NCBI RefSeq assembly: GCF_000718985.1
Contig: NZ_JODL01000012.1
Span: 1 to 64,000, forward strand
Length of the DNA: 64,000 nt
Origin: Streptomyces megasporus
GTDB lineage: Bacteria; Actinomycetota; Actinomycetes; Streptomycetales; Streptomycetaceae
Reading direction: 5' to 3'
The position numbers were made by a program, and so were the translations under genes. Shown piece by piece: positions 27,797 through 36,087 of this stretch. Each line of letters opens with the position of its first letter. Position 1 is the stretch's first letter. The notes beneath the pieces are model-generated. The model saw nothing but the letters and a program-made list of their open reading frames with translations, did no database searches and had not been told where the DNA came from.

Positions 27797-29178
27797 GCGG
27801 GGCCGGGGCCACCCACCTTGTCGTCCGCCTCGGACGGTCCTGACGGCTCGGACGGCTCGGCCTCGGGTTGCCGGAGGGGTCTCCCGCCGGAAGCGGCACC
27901 GTCCCGACGTCCACCGCGCGCCCACGGCAGGGCTCCCGCCAGCAGGACCGCGCCGGCGAGCAGCCAGGGCAGTGGGCCGGAGGGCAGGGCGCCGATGACC
28001 AGACCGGCAAGGGCACCGGCCAGTTGTTGCGCCAGGGACTGGACGGACAACGCGGTGGCCCGGCCCGTACTGTCGACGTTGCGGTGCAGCAGGGTGTTCT
28101 GATTGGGGCCGGAGGAGCCGAGCCCGAGATAGACCAGGGCATAGCCGGCGGCAGCGAGTCCCAGGGCGGAGGGCCCGGACCACAGCACGGTCACCCCGAG
28201 CAGCAGCAGCCCCGTCACGCTCACCCCGAGGGCGACCAGGATCGCCCGCTCGCCGCTGCCCGTCAGGCGGGCCACCGCCGGCGCGGCATGACTGCCGAGG
28301 GCCGTGCAGACGAAGCCCGCACAGGCGAGCGAGGCGAACAGCAGCGCACCGGACTCGGGAGCGCCCGTCAGCTCGGCGGAGCGTCCCGGAGCGAGCAGTT
28401 CGATGGCGGCCAAGGCCGTGCCCATCGCGGCGGTGCTCGACAGCACGCGGCGGACGAGGAGGTTCCGGGTACCCAGCCGCAGTCCGTCCAGCATGGTGGC
28501 CGGGACACCGCGCAGCACTCCTCGCACGGTGGTCGGGGCACGGGGCGGCTCGGGCAGGGCGGTCAGGACGTAGACCGTGTGGACCAGTCCGACGACCGCG
28601 CCCACCAGCGGTGGAATCGACAGCGGCAGCACCGGCCCGGAGGCGATGGACGCCGTCCACGCGCTCGGCAGCGGGGCGAGGTCCAGCAGCCAGGGCAGGC
28701 CACCGCCGCACAGGGTGCCCAGGGCCAGCGCGGCGGCGGAGGCGGTGTTGCCCCGGGCCAGTCCGGTGCGGAGTTCGGCATCGGAGCCGGAGCGCGCCTG
28801 GACGGTGTCCACGTACCAGGCCTCCGCGGGGCCGCTGGACAGCGCACGGCCCGAGCCCATCAGGACCATGGCGAGCACCAGGGCCCAGAGGGTGGTGCCC
28901 AGTGCCAGCAGGAGCATGGCGGCCACGGAGAGCACTCCCGCGAAAGCCAGTACGGCACGGCGGCCGATGGCGTCGGAGAGACCGCCGGTGGGCAACTCCA
29001 GCGCGGCGACGGTGAGGGAGTGGACGGCGAAGAGTCCGGCGACGGCGGAGAGACCCATGCCGCGTTCACCCATGAGCAGGACCATCGTCGGCAGACACAG
29101 CCCGGCGGGAAGCCAGAGCAGAAAGGTGACCGAGGCGAAGCGGCGGCGCGCGGTCCGCGGGTCCAGGGGCCCGGTCAC
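27781..29178 (-). CDS. MFS transporter
   Basis: The 465-aa protein has about twelve hydrophobic spans and an MFS-type loop after the second helix (GGLSDAIGRRAVL). Its substrate is unknown; multidrug or antibiotic export is plausible. The GTG start at 29178 overlaps the stop of the ArsR-type regulator gene by four bases, so the regulator and pump form an operon. The C-terminus has a charged, Ser/Glu-rich tail. Its 3' end overlaps recX by 16 bases. Confidence 0.85.
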   Translation of the reverse strand: MTGPLDPRTARRRFASVTFLLWLPAGLCLPTMVLLMGERGMGLSAVAGLFAVHSLTVAALELPTGGLSDAIGRRAVLAFAGVLSVAAMLLLALGTTLWALVLAMVLMGSGRALSSGPAEAWYVDTVQARSGSDAELRTGLARGNTASAAALALGTLCGGGLPWLLDLAPLPSAWTASIASGPVLPLSIPPLVGAVVGLVHTVYVLTALPEPPRAPTTVRGVLRGVPATMLDGLRLGTRNLLVRRVLSSTAAMGTALAAIELLAPGRSAELTGAPESGALLFASLACAGFVCTALGSHAAPAVARLTGSGERAILVALGVSVTGLLLLGVTVLWSGPSALGLAAAGYALVYLGLGSSGPNQNTLLHRNVDSTGRATALSVQSLAQQLAGALAGLVIGALPSGPLPWLLAGAVLLAGALPWARGGRRDGAASGGRPLRQPEAEPSEPSGPSEADDKVGGPGPAQSIP

Positions 29179-29852
29179 GGGGTGTCCAGTCGGCCGCCGG
29201 TGTCGGAGGCGTCAGCGGCCGGGCCGTCGGAGGCCAGAGGCAGCCCGGCGTAGAGGAACACGACCTTCTCCCCGCGGGGGTCTCCCTCGTCACGGGCCGC
29301 CAACTCCGCGGTCTTCCGACGGAGCGTCTCCCGTAGTTCGGTGAGCGATTCGGGGGTCAGCCGGACCAGCAGGTCCTCGACACCGGAGGGCTCCACCCAC
29401 CGCGGCCCGAGCCGCCCGGAGGCGAGGTCCTCCTCGTGGCGGCGCAGGACGCGCTCCAAGTGGTCGAGTTGGAACCTCCGGATGGCGCTGACGGAGGCCC
29501 GGCCGTCGGGCGAGGCGTGCATGGCCGTGTTGTTCCAGGAGGTGAGGGAGTGCACGGCCCGCCAGCGGCGCTCCCGTCCGTCCCGGTGCTCGGCCTCGGC
29601 GACGAAGGCGTGCCGGGCCAGCACCCGCAGGTGGTAGCTGGTGGAAGCGGAGGATTCCCCCGTCCGCTCCGCCAGCTCGGTCGCGGTCGCGGGACCGTCC
29701 TCCCGCAGCAGCCCGAGCAGCCGGATGCGCAGGGGGTGGGTGAGCGCCTTCAGCGCCTCGGCGTCTCGCTCGGGGTCGAGTGCGCGGGCTCTTCCCTCGG
29801 GGCCCTCGGGGCCCTCGGTTCCCTCGGTTCTCTCGGTTTCCTCGTCGGTCAT
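29175..29852 (-). CDS. ArsR-family transcriptional regulator
   Basis: The 225-aa protein has an ArsR-type winged helix at about residues 25-95 (LKALTHPLRIRLLGLLREDG, TATELAERTG, TSYHLRVLARHAFV). A longer helical C-terminal half may hold the effector site. The N-terminus has a short Glu/Gly/Pro repeat. No CxC metal motif is seen, so this is not a classical arsenic sensor. It probably represses the MFS pump with which it overlaps by four bases. The ATG at 29852 is chosen because the upstream open frame lies over the palindromic operator; no good Shine-Dalgarno is visible. Confidence 0.82.
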   Translation of the reverse strand: MTDEETERTEGTEGPEGPEGRARALDPERDAEALKALTHPLRIRLLGLLREDGPATATELAERTGESSASTSYHLRVLARHAFVAEAEHRDGRERRWRAVHSLTSWNNTAMHASPDGRASVSAIRRFQLDHLERVLRRHEEDLASGRLGPRWVEPSGVEDLLVRLTPESLTELRETLRRKTAELAARDEGDPRGEKVVFLYAGLPLASDGPAADASDTGGRLDTP

Positions 29853-29878
29853 GGGAGGAGGGTAGAGGCCTGCACCAG

Positions 29879-29902
29879 TTCTGCAAAACAATTTTTGCAG
29901 AA
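29879..29902. promoter_or_regulatory. Perfect inverted-repeat operator upstream of the ArsR/MFS operon
   Basis: TTCTGCAAAA-CAAT-TTTTGCAGAA is a perfect 10-bp inverted repeat with a four-base centre, very AT-rich for this genome. It lies 27 bases upstream of the regulator's start codon, where a self-binding repressor would act. It probably overlaps the promoter. Confidence 0.75.
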
Positions 29903-29985
29903 TTTTCTTGGCAAAGTTCCACGGGCGGAGGAGAAGCACCGGTCACGGCCTCGCCGGCGGCGCGGCCAAGGGGATGGAGCGAGGG

Positions 29986-31566
29986 TCAGGGACGATGCGC
30001 CGAACGGTCGGCGCGGTCGGTGGGTGTCTCGGCTCCCTCGATGCCGGCGCCGCGTATCACCTCGGCACAGGCGATCAGGTCGTCCGGCCGGGCCCCCGGG
30101 AACGCGGTCACCAGGTGTCCGTCCGGGCGGACCACCAGAACGGTGTGGGCGGCGGCGCCTGGATAGCTCTCGGTCACCAGCAGGTCGGCGGGCACGGGCA
30201 GCCTTCCCACCACGGCAGCCAGCTTCGGCATCAGCCCCGCCGACAACCAGTGGCGGCTGTCCCACACATGGGTCCCCGGCGCGACCAGCAACACCAGCGG
30301 ATCACGCCCCAACCGCTGCCACAGCCGCCCACGCGATCCGTCCAGGGCGGTGACCGGCACGTCGTCCACGAGCGCGCCCGGTTCGGTCCCGACCCGGACC
30401 GCCTCGGGCAGCGTGTCCCTCCCCGGCGTCAGGGGCGAGTGTCCGTAGTGGGGCGGTGCGCCCAGCGGGCCACGTCCCAGGTGACCGTCCGTCAACAGAT
30501 CGAGCCATCCTCGGACTCCACCGGGCAGCAGGGTGCGCAGCCCACCGCCCCCGCGCACCAGCGGCAGCGCCTGGTCCAGGGCGCGCAGTCGGGCCTTGGC
30601 CGCTCCCCGGCGTTCGGTCTCATAACTGTCGAGCAAATCCTCCGAGGCCCGGCCGTGCAGGCACAGTGCCAGTTTCCAGGCGAGGTTGGCGGCGTCCCGC
30701 AGCCCCTCATCGACCGGCTGGGTGCCCAGCGCGCCCAACAGGCGCGCCGCGTCCCCGGCCAGGAAGACGCGCCCCGAGCGCCAGTGCCGGGCCAGCCGTT
30801 GGTGCGCGACGTGCACGCCGGTGTCCAGCAGTTCGTACGGCGGAACCCGGTCGCACCAGGCGGTGAGCGTCTGCCGTATCCGGGCGACCACCTCCTCCGG
30901 GGTGACCAGGTCGCCGCGGGGCGGAAGCAACCAGTCCAGCCGCCACACCCCGTTCGGCAGCGGACGCGCCACCACCTCGCCGCCCCCGTCCGGGACGTCC
31001 CGGTGCAGCAGTGCCTCACCGTCCCAGGGCAACTCCACGCGCAGCGCCGCCACCGCGTGCCGTTCCACGGAGGTGCGTCCCGGGAAGCGGACGCGCAGCA
31101 GCTTGCGCACCGTGGAGCGGGCGCCGTCGCACCCCACCAGGTGGCTGCCGCGCCACCAGGTGCCGTCGGAACCGCGCGTGCGGGCCGAGACTCCGTGCGC
31201 GTCCTGCTCCAACTCCTCCAGCCGGGCCCCGGTGACGATCCGGGCCAGGGGCTCGCGCTCCAACGTGGCGCGCAGAAGCCGTTCCAGCGCGTACTGCTGG
31301 AGGTGCACCGGCGAGTCGGCGGCCTCCAGTTCCACCCGACGCACCACCTGCCGCCGCCGCTCGGCGCGCCATGCCGCCCACCGCGCGCCGCCCAGTACCG
31401 ACACGTACGCCGCCGTGTCGGGCCGCAGCACACAGGTGCGGGCCGTGCGCGGCTCGACCTCTCCGTCGCCCGCGTCGAGCACCACCGAGGGGACGCCGTG
31501 GCGCACGAGCGCCAGGGACAGCGCGAGCCCGACCGGTCCCGCGCCGACGACGATCACCGGGTCCAC
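29986..31566 (-). CDS. FAD-dependent monooxygenase (aromatic hydroxylase type)
   Basis: The 526-aa protein is a class A flavin monooxygenase. The N-terminal Rossmann motif is VIVVGAGPVGLALSLAL. A mid-region motif (LVGCDGARSTVRKLL) and GRVFLAGDAARLLGALGTQP bind FAD and NAD(P)H, and a C-terminal thioredoxin-like domain follows. Relatives hydroxylate phenols, rifamycin-like or polyketide substrates. The substrate cannot be told from sequence and there is no biosynthetic cluster around it. The normally conserved His before the second Gly of GDAAHxxPP is replaced (GDAARLLG), an unusual change. Start is GTG at 31566. Confidence 0.8.
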   Translation of the reverse strand: MDPVIVVGAGPVGLALSLALVRHGVPSVVLDAGDGEVEPRTARTCVLRPDTAAYVSVLGGARWAAWRAERRRQVVRRVELEAADSPVHLQQYALERLLRATLEREPLARIVTGARLEELEQDAHGVSARTRGSDGTWWRGSHLVGCDGARSTVRKLLRVRFPGRTSVERHAVAALRVELPWDGEALLHRDVPDGGGEVVARPLPNGVWRLDWLLPPRGDLVTPEEVVARIRQTLTAWCDRVPPYELLDTGVHVAHQRLARHWRSGRVFLAGDAARLLGALGTQPVDEGLRDAANLAWKLALCLHGRASEDLLDSYETERRGAAKARLRALDQALPLVRGGGGLRTLLPGGVRGWLDLLTDGHLGRGPLGAPPHYGHSPLTPGRDTLPEAVRVGTEPGALVDDVPVTALDGSRGRLWQRLGRDPLVLLVAPGTHVWDSRHWLSAGLMPKLAAVVGRLPVPADLLVTESYPGAAAHTVLVVRPDGHLVTAFPGARPDDLIACAEVIRGAGIEGAETPTDRADRSAHRP

Positions 31567-31656
31567 GACGGGCGGACCTCGCAGTTCTCACGGTCCTTGA
31601 CAGGAAGGCGAGTTGGAGCCGATGGAACCCGGAAGACGATCACACGACGTATGCAA

Positions 31657-31702
31657 CCCACTGCCTGTGCCCCCGTCAAGCGACGGGGGCACAGGCAGTG
31701 GG
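31657..31702 (-). terminator. Terminator of the gluABCD operon
   Basis: A perfect 21-bp inverted repeat (31657-31677 and 31682-31702) with loop AAGC lies about 70 bases beyond the gluD stop. It is one of the strongest hairpins in the window and separates the transporter operon from the monooxygenase gene. Confidence 0.88.
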
Positions 31703-31773
31703 CACGGAGGGCGGAGGGGCCGGTGTGGCCGGGGAGGCGTTCCCGGCTCGTCCGCCCTCCGCTCCCTGTGGTT

Positions 31774-32670
31774 TCAGGAAGCGACGTTGGGCTCGTCGAA
31801 CTCCATCTCCGTGTTGGTGTCGGCGTGGAGCACGGCGCCGGTCGACCTCTTGGCGCGCCGGACCCGGCCCTCGACCCAGCTCGCGAGACTGGTGAGCAGG
31901 TAGTTCAGCACCACGAAGATCAGCGCGACCACCGTGAAGGCGGCGATGGTGTTGGCGCCGTAGTTGGCGGTGATCAGCCGGACCTGGCTCAGCAGCTCCA
32001 TGTAGCCCAGCAGCGCGCCACCCAGCGCGGTGTCCTTGACGATCACCACGATCTGGCTGACCAGCGCCGGCAGCATCGCCGTGACCGCCTGCGGCAGCAG
32101 CACGTAGACCATGATCTGGCCCTTGCGCATGCCGATGGCCTTGGCCGCGTCGGTCTGGCCGGAGGGCAGGGAGAGGATGCCCGCCCGGACGATCTCGGCG
32201 ATGACCGAGGCGTTGTAGAGCACCAGGCCGGTCACCACGGCGTACAGCGGGCGCACATCGGAGGAGATGTCGGTGAACTGCGCGTACGCCGCGTTGGCGA
32301 AGAACATCATCAGCAGCACCGGGATGGCGCGGAAGAACTCCACCACGGCGCCGGCGGGCACGCGGACCCACCGGTGGTCCGACAGCCGGGCTATGCCGAA
32401 CACCGCACCCAGCGGAAGCGCGATGAGGATGGACAGGGCCGCGGCCTTGAGGGTGTTGAGCAGACCGGGGATCAGATAGGTCGTCCACACCCGACCGTCG
32501 CTGACGAACGGGCTCCACTTCTCCGCGTCGAGCTGGTTCTTGTCGGCCATGATGTCCAGCACCCACCACAGCGCGAGGCCGAGGAGGACGACGAACACCA
32601 CGGAATAGAGGACGTTCCGCGCCTTGGCCCGCGGGCCCGGGGCGTCGTACAGAACGGAGAGATTGCTCAT
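31774..32670 (-). CDS. gluD: Glutamate ABC transporter permease GluD
   Basis: The 298-aa integral membrane permease has the binding-protein-dependent transport motif region (EIVRAGILSLPSGQTDAAKA), which couples to the ATPase, and about five to six spans. It is one of two permeases of a glutamate uptake ABC system. The first 60 residues carry an extra N-terminal helix and extracytoplasmic loop, as in other GluD proteins. Its ATG overlaps the gluC stop by four bases. Confidence 0.9.
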   Translation of the reverse strand: MSNLSVLYDAPGPRAKARNVLYSVVFVVLLGLALWWVLDIMADKNQLDAEKWSPFVSDGRVWTTYLIPGLLNTLKAAALSILIALPLGAVFGIARLSDHRWVRVPAGAVVEFFRAIPVLLMMFFANAAYAQFTDISSDVRPLYAVVTGLVLYNASVIAEIVRAGILSLPSGQTDAAKAIGMRKGQIMVYVLLPQAVTAMLPALVSQIVVIVKDTALGGALLGYMELLSQVRLITANYGANTIAAFTVVALIFVVLNYLLTSLASWVEGRVRRAKRSTGAVLHADTNTEMEFDEPNVAS

Positions 32671-33344
32671 CGCTTCACCGCCACGCGCTTGCTCACCCAG
32701 CCCAGCAGCATGCCGGTGGGGAGGGTCAGGACAACGAACCCGAAGGCGAACATCGCGGAAACCAGGAAGATGGCGTCGCTCTCGGTCTCGATCATCTCCT
32801 TCATCAGGAGCGCGGCCTCCGCGACCCCGATGGCCGCCGCCACCGTGGTGTTCTTGGTCAGGGCGATCAGGACGTTCGCCAGCGGGGTCACGACGGCGCG
32901 GAACGCCTGTGGGAGGACGATCAGGGACAGCACCTGGGAGAAGTTCAGTCCCAGGGCGCGCGCCGCCTCGGCCTGCCCGACGGGCACCGTGTTGATGCCG
33001 GACCGCAGTGCTTCGCAGACGAAGGTGGCGTGGTAGGCGATCAGACTGAGCACGGCGAGCCTGAAGCCGATCACTTCGAAGTCGTCGCTGCCGGTCAGCG
33101 TGATTCCCAGTGTCTGGAACAGGCCCAGTGAGGCGGCCATGACGATGACCGTCAGCGGAGTGTTCCGTACGACGTGGACGTAGACGGTGCCGAAGGTGCG
33201 CATCAGCGGCACCGGGCTGACCCGCATGGCGGCCAGGACCGTTCCCCAGATCAGGGAACCGATGGCCGAGTAGAAGGTGAGCTGCACCGTCACCCAGAAG
33301 GCTCCGAGCACGTCGTACTGCCCGGATTCAAGAAAGTCGAACAC
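32667..33344 (-). CDS. gluC: Glutamate ABC transporter permease GluC
   Basis: The 225-aa permease has five spans and the EAA-type coupling motif (EALRSGINTVPVGQAEAARA). GTG at 33344 was chosen as the start of the conserved VFDFLESGQYD sequence; the open frame extends 75 bases upstream. GGGAG lies only three bases before it, a short spacing. It pairs with GluD in the membrane, downstream of gluB. Confidence 0.9.
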   Translation of the reverse strand: MFDFLESGQYDVLGAFWVTVQLTFYSAIGSLIWGTVLAAMRVSPVPLMRTFGTVYVHVVRNTPLTVIVMAASLGLFQTLGITLTGSDDFEVIGFRLAVLSLIAYHATFVCEALRSGINTVPVGQAEAARALGLNFSQVLSLIVLPQAFRAVVTPLANVLIALTKNTTVAAAIGVAEAALLMKEMIETESDAIFLVSAMFAFGFVVLTLPTGMLLGWVSKRVAVKR

Positions 33345-33431
33345 GTTCTCCCGCGCTCTCGCCTCATCGGATGGCGTCTCGTCAAAGGTGCGGTGCGCCG
33401 CCCCGGGTGGGCGGCGCACCGCGGACGGCCA

Positions 33432-34268
33432 TCAGCTCGTCTCGGTGATCTCCGGGGCGGCCTCGTACTTGTAGTCGGCCGGGCCGAAGTGCTTCTTCGC
33501 GGCCTTCTCCCAGGAACCGTCCTCGACCATCTTCTTGAGGGCGTCGTTGATCTGCTTCTGCAGCTCGGTGTCGCCCTTCTTCAGGCCGATGCCGTACGGC
33601 TCGTCGCTGAGGCTGAGACCGGCGAGCTTGAACTTGCCCTGGTGCTCCTTCTGCGCGGCGTAGCCGGCCAGGATGGAGTCGTCGGTGGTCAGAGCGTCGA
33701 CGGCCTTGTTCTCCAGGCCGGTCAGGCACTCGGAGTAGCCACCGTAATTGATCAGGTTGGCCTTCGGGGCGAAGTCCTTCTTGACGTTCTGCGCGGAGGT
33801 GGAGCCGGTGACCGAGCAGAGCTTCATCTTGCTGTCGTTGAGGTCCTCCTCGCTCCGGACGGTGTTGTCGTCGGCCCTCACCAGCAGGTCCTGGTGGGCG
33901 AGGAGGTACGGCCCGGCGAAGTCGACCCGCTTCTTGCGCTCGTCATTGATCGTGTAGGTGGCGACGATGAACTTCACGTCGCCGTTGGCGATCATGTTCT
34001 CGCGCTCGGCGCTGGGCGCCTGCTTCCAGACGATGTCCTTCTCGTCGTAGCCCAACTCCTTGGCGACGTACTTGGCCACGTCGACGTCGAAGCCGGTGTA
34101 CTCGCCGTCCTGGGTCTTCAGACCCAGACCGGGCTGGTCGAACTTGATGCCGATGTTGATCTTGTCGCTGCCCGAGCCGCTGTCGCTGCCCCCACCACCG
34201 CAGGCCGTGGCGGTCAGGGAGAGAACGAGTGCGGTGGCGGCGGCGAGGCCGGCTTTGCGGAGAGTCAT
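33432..34268 (-). CDS. gluB: Glutamate-binding lipoprotein GluB
   Basis: The 278-aa substrate-binding protein has a signal peptide ending in a lipobox (LTATAC), so it is a membrane-anchored lipoprotein outside the cytoplasm. Family 3 solute-binding motifs follow (GFDVDVAKYVAKELG, then YTINDERKKRVDFAGPY). It delivers glutamate to GluC and GluD. The ATG at 34268 is preferred over one nine bases upstream because AGGG lies nine bases before it. The 87-base gap to gluC may hold a processing or attenuation signal allowing more GluB than permease; nothing specific is visible. Confidence 0.93.
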   Translation of the reverse strand: MTLRKAGLAAATALVLSLTATACGGGGSDSGSGSDKINIGIKFDQPGLGLKTQDGEYTGFDVDVAKYVAKELGYDEKDIVWKQAPSAERENMIANGDVKFIVATYTINDERKKRVDFAGPYLLAHQDLLVRADDNTVRSEEDLNDSKMKLCSVTGSTSAQNVKKDFAPKANLINYGGYSECLTGLENKAVDALTTDDSILAGYAAQKEHQGKFKLAGLSLSDEPYGIGLKKGDTELQKQINDALKKMVEDGSWEKAAKKHFGPADYKYEAAPEITETS

Positions 34269-34316
34269 GGTGAACATCCCTGAAATCGAATTGTGCGTGG
34301 TTCCGCTGAGCCGAGC

Positions 34317-35102
34317 TCAGTGGTGAAGGATCTTCGACAGGAAGTCCTTGGCGCGGTCGCTGCGCGGGTTGCTGAAGAACTGGTCGGGAGTGGCCTCTTC
34401 GACGATCCGCCCGTCGGCCATGAAGACCACCCGGTTCGCGGCGGAACGGGCGAAGCCCATCTCGTGGGTGACGACGACCATCGTCATGCCGTTCTGCGCC
34501 AGTTGCTGCATGACCTCCAGGACCTCGTTGATCATCTCGGGGTCCAGGGCGGAGGTCGGCTCGTCGAAGAGCATCACCTTCGGGTCCATCGCCAGCGCGC
34601 GGGCGATGGCGACGCGCTGCTGCTGACCGCCGGAGAGTTGGGCGGGGTACTTGTCGGCCTGGGTGGCCACCCCGACCCGGTCGAGAAGGGAACGCGCCTT
34701 CTCCTCGGCCGCCTTCTTGTCGACGCCCCGGACCTTGATCTGCCCGAGCATCACGTTCTCCAGCACCGTCTTGTGCGCGAAGAGGTTGAAGGACTGGAAG
34801 ACCATGCCGACGTCGGCCCGCAGCCGGGCCAGCTCCTTGCCCTCGGCAGGCAGGGGCTTGCCGTCGATGGTGATCGTTCCCGAGTCGATCGTCTCCAGGC
34901 GGTTGATGGTGCGGCACAGCGTGGACTTGCCGGACCCGGAGGGCCCGATGACGACGACGACCTCACCACGCCCGATGGTCAGGTTGATGTCCTGGAGGAC
35001 ATGCAGGGCACCGAAGTGCTTGTCGACGTTCTTCAGGACGACCAGGTCCTCCGCCGCCGGCGCGGCATCCTTGGTCACCGATACGTTGCTCATCGGCGTC
35101 AT
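34317..35102 (-). CDS. gluA: Glutamate ABC transporter ATP-binding protein GluA
   Basis: The 261-aa ATPase has Walker [10 protein letters not shown], the Q-loop FQSFNLFAH, the signature LSGGQQQR, Walker [13 protein letters not shown] and the His switch VVVTHEM, typical of polar amino acid importers. It powers uptake by GluC and GluD. The ATG at 35102 was chosen with GAGG nine bases before it; another ATG at 35093 is possible. It heads a four-gene operon and is divergent from the gluRK-type regulators, 248 bases away. Confidence 0.94.
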   Translation of the reverse strand: MTPMSNVSVTKDAAPAAEDLVVLKNVDKHFGALHVLQDINLTIGRGEVVVVIGPSGSGKSTLCRTINRLETIDSGTITIDGKPLPAEGKELARLRADVGMVFQSFNLFAHKTVLENVMLGQIKVRGVDKKAAEEKARSLLDRVGVATQADKYPAQLSGGQQQRVAIARALAMDPKVMLFDEPTSALDPEMINEVLEVMQQLAQNGMTMVVVTHEMGFARSAANRVVFMADGRIVEEATPDQFFSNPRSDRAKDFLSKILHH

Positions 35103-35350
35103 TCGCTCCGTCCTCGTCGGTTGAGGGGACCTTAGTGACCGCCGCCGGCGAACGTCATCACATCTGAGCTGAACTTGAGCATAACGATCCAGCCGCAAAC
35201 AGACATATTCCGCGAAGAGGGCAGCGGACGGCGTATTGGCTGCATAACGTAGGCGTCCGCGCTGATGACGACCCTGTGGCGCGCCGTCGGCGACGGCGCG
35301 GATGCCCGTCGCGCGGGGACGGCACGGGGTGGGTACGGGGGAGGAGGCCC
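35103..35350. promoter_or_regulatory. gluA-gluR divergent control region
   Basis: This 248-base region separates the transporter operon from the two-component genes. It is AT-richer than the flanks and holds two direct copies of CATAACG (35180-35186 and 35243-35249), 63 bases apart, which could be regulator sites. A GTTATGCT-like -10 can be read on the minus strand near 35180. GAGGAGG at 35341-35347 is the ribosome site for gluR. Confidence 0.5.
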
Positions 35351-36067
35351 ATGAGACTGCTGCTCGTCGAGGACGACGACCGTGTCGCCGCGGCACTGTC
35401 CGCGGTGTTGCTCCGACACGGGTTCGACGTGGTGCACGCCCGCAGCGGCCAGGAGGCCCTCCGCCGTCTGCTGCCGGACGGCACGGCCCCGCCCTTCGGC
35501 GTGGTGCTGCTCGACCTCGGTCTGCCGGACGCCGACGGCTTCGAGGTGTGCGCACGCATCCGCCGGCTGACCACCGTCCCGGTGATCATGGTGACGGCGC
35601 GGGCCGACGTGCGCTCCCGCGTCCACGGCCTCAACCTCGGCGCCGACGACTACGTGGTCAAGCCGTACGACACGGCCGAACTCCTCGCCCGCATCCACGC
35701 CGTCAGCCGGCGCAGCGCCCCCGGCGCCACCGCGCCCGCCCCCGACGGCGAGCGCGGGCACGGTCGGGCGCGGGAACTGCTCCTGGGACCGCTGACCATC
35801 GAGATCGCCACCCGCCGGGTGACGGTGAACGGGGAAGCGGTCTCCCTCACCCGCAAGGAGTTCGACCTGCTCGCGCTGCTCGCCCAGCGTCCCGGAGTCG
35901 TCTTCCGTCGCGAGCAGATCATCAGCGAGGTCTGGCAGACCAGTTGGGAGGGCGCGGGCCGCACCCTCGAGGTGCACGTCGCCTCGCTGCGCTCCAAGCT
36001 GCGCCTGCCGTCCCTCATCGAGACGGTGCGCGGCGTCGGCTACCGGCTCGTCGCCCCCGTCGGCTGA
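35351..36067 (+). CDS. gluR: OmpR-family response regulator, GluR-like
   Basis: The 238-aa protein has a receiver domain ([12 protein letters not shown], phospho-acceptor Asp55 in [24 protein letters not shown]). An OmpR-type winged helix follows ([38 protein letters not shown]). A published Streptomyces system, GluR-GluK, sits beside gluABCD and controls glutamate uptake; this gene has the same place and family. The ATG at 35351 follows GAGGAGG. It overlaps nothing and lies 20 bases before the kinase gene. Confidence 0.85.
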   Translation: MRLLLVEDDDRVAAALSAVLLRHGFDVVHARSGQEALRRLLPDGTAPPFGVVLLDLGLPDADGFEVCARIRRLTTVPVIMVTARADVRSRVHGLNLGADDYVVKPYDTAELLARIHAVSRRSAPGATAPAPDGERGHGRARELLLGPLTIEIATRRVTVNGEAVSLTRKEFDLLALLAQRPGVVFRREQIISEVWQTSWEGAGRTLEVHVASLRSKLRLPSLIETVRGVGYRLVAPVG

Positions 36068-36087
36068 CCCGGAGCGGACCGACCGCC

